A DNA stretch of 64,000 nt from Corbicula japonica (Eukaryota; Mollusca; Bivalvia; Venerida; Cyrenidae), in assembly GCA_038501625.1 (NCBI GenBank), contig JAZAYU010000005.1:5580001-5644000 (forward strand), written 5' to 3'. Both the position numbers and the translations under genes were made by a program. The notes under the pieces were generated by a model. The model was not told where the DNA came from. It saw only the letters and a program-made list of their open reading frames with translations, and ran no database searches. Each line of letters starts with the position of its first letter. The first letter of the stretch is position 1. Below, in pieces: positions 35,985-48,000 of the stretch.

Positions 35985-36138
35985 CAGGGCTGAAGGTTAT
36001 AAAGCTGAGATTGGAAACCAGTCTCAAATCTCAAGCATCTGATTGGCTGAAATGGCGACTGGTCGCCATTTCAGCCAATCAGATGCTTGAGATTTGAGAC
36101 TGGTTTTCCATGCTCAGTTTTATTACCTTGGGCACTGT
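35985..36138. mobile_element. Fold-back element, opposite orientation
   Basis: Starts with the CAGGGCTGAAGG end and finishes CCTTGGGCACTG, so it is inverted relative to the copy 45 bp away. Confidence 0.88.
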
Positions 36139-36268
36139 ACTATCTGATCAGGATCTACAATGTTCACTTATTGTTAGAACAAATGAATCTAAAAGCAAAC
36201 AGTGTAAATCTTGATAAGATGGCACAGATGTGCTGGCATGTCTGGATCTACACTCTTCACACATTAAA

Positions 36269-36403
36269 GGGTGCAAGTTAGGAATTCTGAAAAACCTGAA
36301 ATCCTGAAAATTCGTCAATTTATATAGGGAAAATAAAGAAAATCTACCATTTTTAGACACACAAAAACCTGAATTTCAGGCATACGCCTGAAAACTTGTA
36401 CCC
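36269..36403. mobile_element. Short insertion with GGGTGCAAGTT ends
   Basis: 135 bp, termini GGGTGCAAGTT / AACTTGTACCC, inside the right end of the double-hairpin copy. Confidence 0.6.
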
Positions 36404-36555
36404 ATGCTGAGTGACATACCAAAAAAGTGCTATTTATAGAGTAAAGGGTTAAAGTCTGCATTTGCCGTGCACCCTGCTAGGAGATTCGGTTTCATTTTAG
36501 TTTTATATTTTTTAACTCAGTTCATATTCAGATTTCTGTCAACTTTTAATCCTTT

Positions 36556-36794
36556 AACCCTTTCCTCCATAGACACACCTTTATTGTGTGGGCGAACAGA
36601 TTAGATCCAAAGCAGCTGGCACATCAGTGCCCTCTGATCAGGGTCTAAACTGTTCGCTTTTTGATTCATTAGCTTATTTCTGACCAAAATGTGACAAGTG
36701 CAGATCTTGATCAGACAGCACAGATGTGCCGGCTGATCTGGATCTACACTGGTCGCACATGTGTAAAAATGTGTATTTATGGAGGAATGGGTTA
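36556..36794. mobile_element. TTAA double-hairpin MITE copy
   Basis: TTTAACCCTTTCCTCCATAG to GGAGGAATGGGTTAA. Confidence 0.92.
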
Positions 36795-37267
36795 AACAAG
36801 ATTACAACACTTTTCACATAAAACAAAAACACAGTTACATTACAAAAATACTGTACCATATTTGAGATTTTTCTGTTTAATTTCACTCTACCGTGAAATA
36901 ATTTATATACATAGGATTAAATTTCGTGGATTTCATAGACAGATGCATCCGTGAATTTATAACCACCACGAAATAAGGAAATGAATTTTAAAAATAGATT
37001 AGAAAATTGAGACCCATAGATTTAAGAAATCAAAAAAAATGTCTTATGGAAAAAAAACATAACTTGTAAAAAATCGACTCCAAAGACAATTATTCCCCAG
37101 GTTAAAAGGACGGCTAAGGAGATATGCATAACTTAAAAATGTTTATTATTAGACAACGGTAATTTGGCAATGTTTACATTGGCGTGTTTACATTGACGTT
37201 ACATGTCAACAATGAAATAATATTTTAATCATTGTTTAATACAAAGCGTAAAGCTCCCAATACTTGT

Positions 37268-37362
37268 CACATTAGCCGAGTGGTCTAAGACGCAGTCAGT
37301 AAATCACTTGAAAATGCAATGGTGGCAACGTTGTTATAGGTTGTAGGTTCGAAACATGATTT
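37268..37362 (+). repeat. tRNA-Ser-like relic
   Basis: TTAGCCGAGTGGTCTAAGAC (A box), CACTTGAAAATG resembling a Ser(TGA) anticodon loop, a long variable arm and TAGGTTCGAAAC (B box). Stems are poorly paired, so it is a relic or SINE head. Confidence 0.55.
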
Positions 37363-37496
37363 TTGTTTACATTTTTTAAATACTTTTTACACAATAATTA
37401 TATCCGCCATAAGCAATATACTTTGCTTATACTTTGAAATGACTGCAGTAAAACTTAAAAAAATAAATCTTAAATATTTCCTTTACAGCCGTGTGT

Positions 37497-37578
37497 CAGT
37501 GTGAATCGAACCCATGTCAAAAAAAGTTAGGCATATGGCAGTCGGATGCGTTAACCACTGAGCTATCAGGGAGATGTG
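37497..37578 (-). repeat. tRNA-like relic
   Basis: Minus strand CTGATAGCTCAGTGGTTAAC (A box) and GGGTTCGATTCAC (B box) around an expanded loop with a T-run. Confidence 0.55.
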
Positions 37579-37742
37579 ATATAAAAAGGCAAAAAAGCCG
37601 TTTTAACGTGTAAATTTGCCTTAACCCGTGTTTACATTCTATAAATAATTGTAAACATAGCCAAATTAGCTTGGTCGACCTATAGTAAGTTTGTTTGATA
37701 ATAGTAAGCTTCCTGACATATTTTATCATATTGTCAACTTAG

Positions 37743-37995
37743 TGTCACAGTACAATCTAGTCACTATCTGGAGGGAAGATGTGTAAGCGAACAGAAAGCT
37801 TGGTCGGGAGAGCACTCGCCCTGTAAGCTAGGATTCCTAGGTTCGACTCCTGGTCTGGCTGCACATACTTTCTCACCCAGTAACATTTGGGGCCAATTGG
37901 GGACCATGATAGCTAGCCTGTTTTGCCACCAGCGTGTAATTGCAATTTAAATACACGTTACTCTTTGGAATTCGATGACGAATTTCCAAATTTGA
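37743..37995 (+). repeat. tRNA-derived SINE, first of a tandem pair
   Basis: GTCACAGTACAATCTAGTCA leader, A box TTGGTCGGGAGAGCAC, B box GGTTCGACTCC at 37840-37850, then CTGGTCTGGCTGCACA and a unique tail. Confidence 0.75.
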
Positions 37996-37997
37996 GG

Positions 37998-38135
37998 TGA
38001 TGTATGTCACGGTACAAATCAAGTCACTACCTGGGCAGAAGATGTGTTAGGTGATGGATAGCCCGGTCGGGAGAGCCCTCGCCCTGTAAGTGAGGGGTTC
38101 CGGGTTCGAGTCCCGGTCTGGCTGCACATTTTTTC
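37998..38135 (+). repeat. tRNA-derived SINE, second of a tandem pair
   Basis: Same leader (GTCACGGTACAAATCAAGTC), then GGATAGCCCGGTCGGGAGAG, anticodon arm CTCGC-CCTGTAA-GTGAG (a Thr(TGT)-like loop), B box GGTTCGAGTCC at 38103-38113 inside a perfect CCGGG/CCCGG T arm. It is the better-preserved tRNA fold of the two. Confidence 0.75.
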
Positions 38136-38775
38136 TCAGCATGTGACATTAGTACAAAAACAATGTAAAGAATATTGAAAAAAGAAGGATTTATACCATT
38201 TTTGCGCTGAGGTGACATTATAAGCCAAGATGAACAAAAGATTAACAATTTAAATATATTACTCATTTTTATAATTAAAACAATAAGACCATTATCACAA
38301 ACAAAACTAGATATGCAATATGAAAAATATGTTGATATGACTGATTAGGCACAAAAACAACCTAAAATGATAATCTGTGAAAACTAGAAAGTCAAAATGT
38401 TGGTAAATGTTTTGTGTTAGAATAAGACACTTCAAGATAAAGAAATACATGAAAAATGCAGATTCAAACCACTGTAGAGTCATTATATTTTGCAAGGCTG
38501 AATTTTTATGCAATTGCTTCAAATGACATTTTTGGGTGGACATAAATTTGCGCAGTTTAATTATTGTTATAAAATAAGCCATTTTATGGTTAAATTTTGC
38601 TTAGGTTAAATTTCATGTTGATTTGACTTAGCACAAAACAGATGAAAATTTAACCCTCGTGACAGTAAAAATCATTTTTGTTATCAATACCTTTGTTTTC
38701 CAAACATTTTAGATTTTTATCAATCTGATACATTTAAGTGTCAAATCTGGAATTTCTGTATTACTTCCCCTGCAT
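38136..38775. other. No gene recognised
   Basis: AT-rich; a 91-codon minus-strand frame at 38307-38582 has no recognisable domain. Confidence 0.4.
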
Positions 38776-39014
38776 AACCCTTTCCTCCACAGATACACCT
38801 TTATTGCGTGGGCGAACAGTTGAGATCCTGATCAGCTGGCACACCCCTGCCGTCTGATCAGGATCTAAACTTGTTTGCTTTTTGATTCATTAGTTATTTC
38901 TGACCAAAATGGGACCAGTGCAGATATTGATCAGACAGCACAGATGTGCCGGCTGATCTGGATTTACACTGGTCGCATATGTGTAAAAATGGGTATATAT
39001 GGAGGAAAGGGTTA
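38776..39014. mobile_element. TTAA double-hairpin MITE copy
   Basis: AACCCTTTCCTCCACAGATA to TGGAGGAAAGGGTTAA. Confidence 0.92.
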
Positions 39015-39145
39015 AACCTTTACTCCATTGGACATGGCTGTTATATCATGGCTGAACAGTGAAAATCCAGATCAACTGGCATATCCGTGCCAGCTGAATT
39101 GGAACTACACTGTTCACACATTTAGTTAAAATAGAGTAAGTGTTA
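39015..39145. mobile_element. Single-hairpin derivative of the MITE
   Basis: AACCTTTACTCCATTGG, one hairpin, AGAGTAAGTGTTAA. It directly abuts the preceding copy and shares its TTAA region. Confidence 0.7.
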
Positions 39146-39345
39146 AGAAATTTTAAAAAATTTTAAAATGCAAAAACTTGACAAAAATTAAATTTTATCA
39201 TACATTGATATGAATAATAACTATATTCTATGACATTCATAAGTAGAAATATACAAAGTGATCTATTACTACCTGAAATTTGGCAAATAATGTCATGTTT
39301 AGCTCAATACACCAATCTGCTCTGAACACTTGGGTAGTTTGGATT

Positions 39346-39550
39346 TAACCCTTTACGCCATATATATGCATTTTATTGCATGTGTAGATCCAGATTATCC
39401 AGCAAATCCATGCTATGTGATCCGGATCTACACTGGTCATCCTTTGGTCAGAGATAACCTAATGACTGAAATGTGAACATTGCAGATCCTGGTCAGATAG
39501 CACAGATGTGCCATCCGATCTGGATCTACACTGTTCCCCATGGGATAACA
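39346..39550. mobile_element. Double-hairpin MITE copy, right end lost
   Basis: AACCCTTTACGCCATATATA; both hairpins present. Confidence 0.75.
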
Positions 39551-39668
39551 GTCTAACAGATGATAGTTGGTTAACTGGCAAGGCCAAAATGTTTACATTT
39601 TAGGCCAACAATATTATTTTTCAACAAGCAAGCATACACACCTTTTCATTTAAAAAACCAAAAACCAA

Positions 39669-40258
39669 TTAACCTTTTTCTCCATCCATTTGCCTTTTAT
39701 AGCAAGGGCGACCAGTGTAGATCCAGATCAGCCACCATATGAGTGATGATAGATCAGGATCGACACTAGTCAGTCTGATTTATTTGGTTAATTATGAGGC
39801 ACGCCACGGGAAAAGGTACCTTCGGTCATTTTTTGTGTTATTTTTGTTGTTATTATATTTAGAAAGAACTTTCGAATTTCTATTATTTTCTCATAACAAA
39901 ACTGTGATTTTGTTACACATTTTGACAATAAAATGTTATTTTTACCGCGAATTGCCTAATAATTAATGTCGTCTGCTCAACTTTATGACGTCGTTTCAAG
40001 GATTGACGTCAACTACCCGAAGGTACCTTTTCCCGTGGCGTGCCTCTTATTATCTAACCAAGAAGCAAAAGTGTAGATCCAGATTAGACTGCAAAGATGT
40101 GCTGTCTGATCTGGATCTACAATGTTCAATTCCTGGTCAGAAATAACTTAATGAATCTTAAAGCAAACAGTGTAGATCCTGCTCAGATGGCACAAATATA
40201 CACACTGATCGGGATCTACATTCTTCACACATGCGACAAATGTGGAATAAAGAGTTTA
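39669..40258. mobile_element. Double-hairpin MITE split by a GAGGCACGCC element
   Basis: AACCTTTTTCTCCATCC at the left; interrupted at 39796-40046 within the spacer; continues with TCTAACCAAGAAGC and the second hairpin. Confidence 0.8.
39796..40046. mobile_element. MITE with GAGGCACGCCACGGG ends
   Basis: 251 bp, ~30-bp terminal inverted repeats (GAGGCACGCCACGGGAAAAG then GTACCTTCGG), flanked by TTAT on both sides. Noncoding. A second member is at 53516-53766. Confidence 0.85.
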
Positions 40259-41330
40259 TTACGCTATTTTACAAACGCAATGGAACTGAAACAAAATGGC
40301 ACCAATAACTTTCCAAGGTGATGAACCACATGATGAAAATAATTGCCAAACCAAAATAAATTGTTGAAAAAAAATTAATTGATAAGTTTGACCATTCAGC
40401 CTTTAAAATGTCCACAGAGATTTGGTAATTTCTTGTACATAAAAATATCTGTCGTATCCGATGCGCGAATAATACAAGTATTTCTGAACAAAAAAAGATA
40501 ACTGGCAAATTTTTATCTCAATATTTCAAACACCTACTTCCCCACCTTATTTCCAAGCTCTCTCAAATGAAGAAAACACGAAAAAAACAACACTTAATTT
40601 TCTAGCTTATTCTAATGAGTCAAACCCACATTAAAATAACTTCAACAACAACAACACAAAACATGTTGATGTAATTTGGAATTCATGATGTAAATTGTCT
40701 CCTTGAAGCATAGGCTATAAATAGAAATGTATGCAATTTTATGTGTGTATTGTAATATACACACAATTTGTGTTTAACTGATATGCCTAAATAAAAGACA
40801 ACTTTAGTTTAATACACAAAAACTGATTATGTCATACTCAAAATCTTAGCACTGCAAACACTCCGATACAATGGTTACAACCTGCATACAAAACAATCTT
40901 CACAGTACCCATTTATAATGACCTCATACCACAGGAAATGATGTCATACAAAACATAGTACCCTGGTATAATAACATCTTTTTCACAGGAAGTGATGTCA
41001 TATAAAAACCCATCATAATACTAAGCACCCAACTTCTATCAATGTATAGCTTTGTGAGTGACTGCTCTTTATAGATTTTGTCTTTAATGACATCATTATT
41101 ACAGTAAGTGATGTCGTGGAACAACAGAAAATAAAAATAGTTAAGTGTTCTCATAGCACTATGGTAACATAAAATGAACCCTGTTTTAAATTCCATTTTT
41201 TATTTATCTAACCTGTGCTAAAGACCACATGCCTCAAACACCACTTGCGGATAAAGAAAACATTGTATTTGCCACACACTGATTGAAAGAATAAGTTTAA
41301 CTGTAAGCAAAGACCAAGTGGTGGGCCTTT
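40259..41330. other. No gene recognised
   Basis: Downstream of the cotransporter stop. Three to four copies of a GGAAGTGATGTCAT-type motif lie at 40935-41115. Confidence 0.45.
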
Positions 41331-41561
41331 AACCCTTTCCTCTATAGTTTCACCTTTATTGCATGGGCGAACAGCGTAGATCCAAATCAGGAGGCACATC
41401 TGTGTCGTCTGATCAGGATCTAAACTGTTCGCTTTTTGATTCGTAAGGTTATTTCTGACCAACATGTGACAAGTGCAGATCCTGATCAGACGGCATGGAT
41501 GTGTCGGCTGATCTGGATCTACACTGGTGGCACACACGTGAAAATGCGTATTTATGGTTAA
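41331..41561. mobile_element. Double-hairpin MITE copy near the KCC 3' end
   Basis: TTTAACCCTTTCCTCTATAG to TTTATGGTTAA. It carries the first minus-strand AATAAA found downstream of the cotransporter stop codon (41355-41360). Confidence 0.88.
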
Positions 41562-41956
41562 AGTCGACCTTATGCTTTTTTGCAAGACTGGTCTTTAAAG
41601 ACAGGTTTGACTGTATGCACTGTTCATAAAATAAGAACATTCAAGTTTACTGAAATATTTGACTGAAGTTCACAGCCATGTAAGTCATGAACCAAGATGA
41701 CAAGATCAAAAACGACAGATCTAAATCAAATGATGTCATGAAATTTTCTCCATCATTTACAACATCTTTTTTTAAAAAGTTGATGAAAATTTGATGACAT
41801 CATAATCCTAACCTCACCAGTTTATGTTCACAAAATCTAGTGGTATCTTAACAAAATTACACATAAACTGATTACATCATAAACAAAGTACACATTCAGT
41901 TGATGTCTAACACAAACTGATGACATCATGGAAATGGTACACAGAAGATGATGACA

Positions 41957-42048
41957 TCATGAGTATATGGTGATGACCTCACTGCCACTGCCTCTAACCA
42001 TCAACACTTTTTCTAAACCCTCAGTCAATACCTCAAGGAATTCCATAT
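41957..42048 (-). CDS. KCC last coding exon
   Basis: 92 bp with acceptor TACTAG. Completes Tyr, then [20 protein letters not shown], then GSEVITIYS and TGA. Too short for an ORF scan, but unmistakable as the KCC carboxyl terminus ([34 protein letters not shown], here with SGS for GGR). The 3' UTR should continue to lower coordinates; the first minus-strand AATAAA after the stop that I found is at 41355-41360, inside a transposon copy. Confidence 0.95.
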
Positions 42049-45000
42049 CTAGTAAGTGTTAAGGAAGTTCACTGCAAATTTCATAATTTCTACTTTTCCT
42101 TTTTTTTAACAATGTTTGACATTGTCATGAAAATGGCCAATTGAGACATTAGCATTTTAGTGCTACTCCAAAAACCATCCCAATGACCTTTAACCTTTAG
42201 CCCCATCAGATATATCATCGGCAAACTTAAGGGGTTACCAATAGATCAATTAGTGGAAAAACAATTTGTTACTGGGAATATTAACCACTTTTTAGGGTAG
42301 ACCATCTTAATTAAAAACCATTCTGTCTGATCTGGATCTAAACTGTTCATTTCTTGGCCACAAATAACCAAACTTAAATACTGTAGATCCTGATCAGATT
42401 GCACAAACATGCTGGATGGCCTGGATCACCATTGTCACTTGACTGTTTCACTGCGCATGTCTGTACTTTATCAGACAAGCAGACAGTAGTAAACCAATTT
42501 TGTCTGGTGATTATAGTCGCCAGAGAATCCTTAGCGAACTTCAGTTATCTTTCCTTGAGGTTTAAAATAGGCGGTATTCCCCGCGCTTACAAGTACATTC
42601 TGCAGGAGATTAACAACAACAGTTAGTGTTAGATTTAAAAATACAACGGACTAAGAGTCATATTACAAGATGTATGTTTACCATTATCCCAACAGGGTTG
42701 CTGATAGCAATTTGATGCCACTTCAATGTCGGTCTCTGATTTATTGCCATTAATATGTTAGGAATGCATACTATGCTGAGATATTTATCTGTATCTGTAT
42801 TGTTACGACGCTTGTAACCACTGCTGGCGTAGTGCGGCGTGGGTTTCAATGTTAACCCTTTGAGTTGCACAAAATTTACTGCACAATGTTTGTCATATCC
42901 TGCCTTTCAGTGCGATGTTTACACCTTCTAGATGCTGGTTTAATAAAGTATAAGCTGTACCTCTTCTTTTCTTTATCACAAATGGTTTATATTTACTCTT
43001 TATTCATGTCAAGTTTTATGATGAATTATTGTAATGAGCAATAGGGCTAGTTGATAAGAAGCTGGAGAGAAAATTTTAAAATAGATACAAAAAACAGGCG
43101 TGACGTAATTCAGCAGCCAATCAGAGGCCTCTAGTTTTTGGTTTACAACAGTCGTTTATTTTCTGATAACGACGGAGAAAGAGTCTACATTGTCACACGT
43201 AGGATAAAACCTGTATCCCAAGGAGTTTCACAGGAGGTTTAGTGGGGTTGCTCGAACCTGCCTTTTGGGCAGAAATATTTTAAAAATTTCATGGGAATTT
43301 GGCCAGAAAGATGGAAATTATCATGTTAATACTATAAGACTGCCCTTAACGAAACCCCCTTTCTGAAAATCTTGCATGTGATAGAAGTTTGATAGTCAAT
43401 TGTCTGAAATAGAAACATAAACATTACACTGCACTCTCTTCATGTCCCCTAAAATGAAACAGTAACAGACACAAAAAGGATACAGTTGAGTTCTCCGGCC
43501 TCGTGTTTGGGCGGAGCAGGCAGATTTAATATCACAAGTTTGGCTTCATGGGATTTCTGGATAATCACTTCATTCAGACGTACAGCGGTATGCATTCTGC
43601 GTACATTCTTGCTGTCCCTGTAATTGACAGAAAATAATTTCGAGTTACAATTCATGTTAATTCAAATAGCCATGATCACTTTTTAACCCTTCACTCCACA
43701 GACATGAGTTTAACCCTTTCCTCTATAGATACACCTTTATTGCTAGGGCGAACAGTTTAGATCCAGATCAGCCGACACATCCGTGCCGTCTGATCAGGAT
43801 CTAAACTGTTCGCTCTTTGATTCATTAGGTTATTTCTGACCAAAATGTGACCAGTGTAGATCCTGATCAGACGGCATGGTTATGCCGGCTGATCTGGATC
43901 TGCACTGGTCGCACATGCGTAAAAATGCGTATATATCAAGGAAAGGGTTAATGGCATGGATGAACAATGCAGATTAAGATCAGTTTGCCAATCCCTGCAG
44001 TCTGATTAGGATACTGTTTGCTATTTGATTAATAAGGTTATTTCTGGCCAAGAGGTGAACAGTGTAGATCCAGATCAGATGTCCTAGAAAATGGCTAAAC
44101 ACTGTTTCCAAAGACGATAAAACCTATATACATGGATTAAAGAAATAGACTACAGGTTTTTCTTGCATACCGGATAAGTATTTCCATGTGATTTAGCAAT
44201 TTAGAAAATAAGGTTTGCTTTAACATCAATATTTTAGCGTATGGAAACAAAATTATGTTGGTATACATATACACAAATGTTATGAACAGTGAAAGGTATG
44301 TAAGAAAAAGTATCTTGCATGAGACATAGAAAAATCTGTCACCTCGGGTGAACTGTTTTGGCCGGCACTCGGCAGCGCCTCGTTCCCGCAAAACAGTTCA
44401 CACTTGTTGACAGATTTTTACATCTTCACCTTACACTAATGCAAGATACTTATATGTTTAGCCATAACTATGTTGTTAATGGAAGTGTATACTGAATGTT
44501 ATAATAAAAAGCAAAGTTACGTTTAATGATGAGTTTCATAGCAAGAGATTTTAAACAAGAGGGCCATAATGGCCCTATATCGCTCACCTGAGTACAAAAG
44601 TACTCTCTGCTTGTGGTTTCAGACAAGAAGATTTTTAAAGTTTTGCCTATACAAGTCTATGTAAAATGAAGTGACCCCTGGGGCGGGGCCAATTTTGACC
44701 CCAGGGAAATCATTTGAACAATCTTTGTAGAGTTCCAATAGAGGATGATAAATGCCAAATATCTAAGCTCTAGGCCTTGTGGTTTCAGACAAGAAGATTT
44801 TTAAAGTTTTGCCTATACAAGTCTATATAAAATGAAGTGACCCCTGGGGCGGGGCCAATTTTGACCACAGGGAAATCATTTGAACAATCTTTGTAGAGTT
44901 CCACTAGAGAGTGCTAAATGCCAAATATCTAAGCTCTAGGCCTTGTGGTTTCAGACAAGAAGATTTTTAAAGTTTTTCCTATATAAGTCTATGTAAAATG

Positions 45001-48000
45001 AAGTGACCCCTGGGGTGGGGCCAATTTTGACCCCAGGGAAATAATTTGAACAATCTTTGTAGAGTTCCACTAGAGGATGCTAAATGCCAAATATCTAAGC
45101 CGTAGGCCTTGTGGTTTCAGACAAGAAGATTTTTAAAGTTTTTCCTATACAAGTCTTTATAAAATGAAGTGACCCCTGGGGCGGGGCCAATTTAGACCCC
45201 TGGGAAATAATTTGAACAATCTTTGTAGAGTTCCACTAGAGGATGCTAAATGCCAAATATCTAAGCTCTAGGCCTTGTGGTTTCAGACAAGAAGATTTTT
45301 AAAGTTTTACCTATATAAGTCTATGTAAAATGAAGTGACCCCTGGGGCGGGGCCAATTTTGACCCCAGGGAAATTATTTGAACAATCATTGTAGAGTTCC
45401 ACTAGAGGGTGCTAAATGCCAAATATCTAAACTCTAGGCCTTGTGGTTTCAGACAAGAAGATTTTTAAAGTTTTTCCTATACAAGTCTTTATAAAATGAA
45501 GTGACCCCTGGGGCGGGGCCAATTTAGACCCCTGGGGAATAATTTGAACAATCTTTGTAGAGTTCCACTAGAGGATGCTAAATGCCAAATATCTAAGCTC
45601 TAGGCCTTGTGGTTTCAGACAAGAAGATTTTTAAAGTTTTTCCTATATAAGTCTATGCAAAATGAAGTGACCCCTGGGGCGGGGCCAATTTTGACCCCAG
45701 GGAAATCATTTGAACAATCTTTGTAGAGTTCCACTAGAGGTTTCAAAATGCCAAATATCTAAGCTCTAGGCCTTGTGGTTTCAGACAAGAAGATTTTTAA
45801 AGTTTTTCCTATATAAGTCTATGCAAAATGAAGTGACCCCTGGGGCGGGGCCAATTTTGACCCCAGGGGAATAATTTGAACAATCTTTGTAGAGTTCCAC
45901 TAGAGGATGCTAAATGCCAAATATCTAAGCTCTAGGCCTTGTGGTTTCAGACAAGAAGATTTTTAAAGTTTTGCCTATATAAGTCTATGTAAAATGAAGT
46001 GACCCCTGGGGCCGGGCCAATTTTGACCCCTGGGAAATAATTTGAACAATCTTTGTAGAGTTCCACTAGAGGATGCTAAATGCCAAATATCTAAGCTCTA
46101 GGCCTTGTGGTTTCAGACAAGAAGATTTTTAAAGTTTTTCCTATATAAGTCTATGTAAAATGAAGTGACCCCTGGGGCGGGGCAAATTTTGACCCCAGGG
46201 AAATCATTTGAACAAACTTTGTAGAGTTCCACTAGAGGATGCTAAATGCCAAATATCTAAGCTCTAGGTCTTGTGGTTTCAGACAAGAAGATTTTTAAAG
46301 TTTTTCCTTTCGGTTGCCATGGCAACCAGAGTTCTGCATGGAATTGATTTCTTTGAACAACTTTGGAAGAGCTTCATGCAAGGAACATCCGTGGCAAGTT
46401 TCTTCAAAATTGGCCAAGCCGTTTCAGAGAAGAAGTCGTTTGAAGAAAAAGTTGACGACGGACGGACGGACGCACGGACGACGGACATCAGGCGATCACA
46501 AAAGCTCACCATGAGCACTTCGTGCTCAGGTGAGCTAAAAAAGCGAACAGTGCAGATCCTGATCAGATTGTTTGGATGTGCCGGCTGATCTGGATCTACA
46601 CTGTTCGCCCATGCAAAAAGTTGTGTATATGGATGAAAGGGTTAATATAGTCTGAACATTTTGTGAATGTACTTCAAATTTGTTGTTGTTGTTGTTGTTG
46701 CTTTACTTACAAATTTGAACAAAATATTCACAAAAGCCCATGTTCAGTGCTATAAATTACAAATGATTATTTCATAGAATATGTCAAAATTTACCCTATA
46801 AAAACTTCCAGAGCAAAGTTCTTAATATTGCATAACACAGATCTAAGCAGGAAAGTTCAGTAGGTCATTTAATATGACCAGCAACCAGAGCATTGAACTC
46901 CATAATGCATTCTTATACATCTTAATATAGCTGAAGACAGGTAGAACTATTGAAATTTTGTCACTTAAAATTTTCACTCTGCTACTAAAATTTTTGTTTC
47001 AAATTTTATCACTGAACAACCAGTGAATGAATTGTTCAGGAAAGATTGAATTTTTAGATGGTATAAAGTTTGTGCCAAAATCTGGTTGATAACTATAGAA
47101 AATCAAAGGTTAAAAACAGAATTTAAAAGAAAAAAATTTTGAAAACCCCAGGGCGGGGCCCCTGGGCAATTCAAGAACATGATTTTAATAATTTGAGTAG
47201 AGATCATTAATATCAATATTCATACCAAATTTGATGACAATCAGATAAAAAATGTGACCTCTATTGCATTAACAAAATTTTTGCTTTAATCTGACCTAGT
47301 GACCTAGTTTTTGACCCAAGATGACCCAGTTTCAATAGGGGTCATCACACCACCAAGAGAAACATTCTGACCAAGTTTGATGAAAATCGGTTGAAAACTG
47401 TGGCCTCTATCGCGTTAACAAAGAAAATGTTGACGGACGACGGACGACGGACGACGGACATCTGGTGCCCCTCTGATCACAATAGCTCACTCAGAGCCTT
47501 CGGCTCTGGTGAGCTAAAAAGACAGAGCGCTCAACTATTCAATTTGCCCGGGTGAGTAAGGTAGCTCCTTTATTCTTCCAATAGTGTAGCTCAAAATTCT
47601 AAGTACATACTCAAGGTACATACGCCAACCAAATTTCTCTGAAACATCATTAAATATTACAAAATGTACATACGGTTTAATATCTAGGACATTTTTGTTG
47701 ATTGCCTGTGCCATTAGTTTCATAGGTACCCCCTGCTTGTTGAAGCCAGGTGAAAATGTGTACTGGTTCCTGTCTGACAACTTTTCTTCATCTGTTGTTG
47801 TCTCGCCACCATCCACATCTTCTATCGTCACTGAAATAAAGTAAAACAAATTTTTTTTTTATCTTGCCTATATTTACTCCACAGGATACTGTGGTAGATC
47901 TATCATTAAATTTCTCACAGTTTAAAATTTAGCTTATTTTGCGCTGTAACAAATGCTTGAATTAAAACCTTATTGAAATTAAGCCATGTGATAGCCTATC

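Larger units (their letters stand above)
35770..36451. mobile_element. Double-hairpin MITE carrying three nested insertions
   Basis: Begins TTAACCCTTTACTCCAT and ends AGAGTAAAGGGTTAA. Its body is split by two fold-back elements (35791-35940, 35985-36138) and a short element at 36269-36403. Confidence 0.85.

Noticed and set aside
38059..38127. Functional tRNA-Thr gene
   Set aside because: The T arm and anticodon arm fold, but position 33 is not T in the best fold and the unit shares a conserved leader with a neighbour, so a SINE head is more likely.
42658..42870. Small minus-strand frame inside the last KCC intron as an exon
   Set aside because: Its peptide matches no KCC segment, and exons i and last already join in phase without it.
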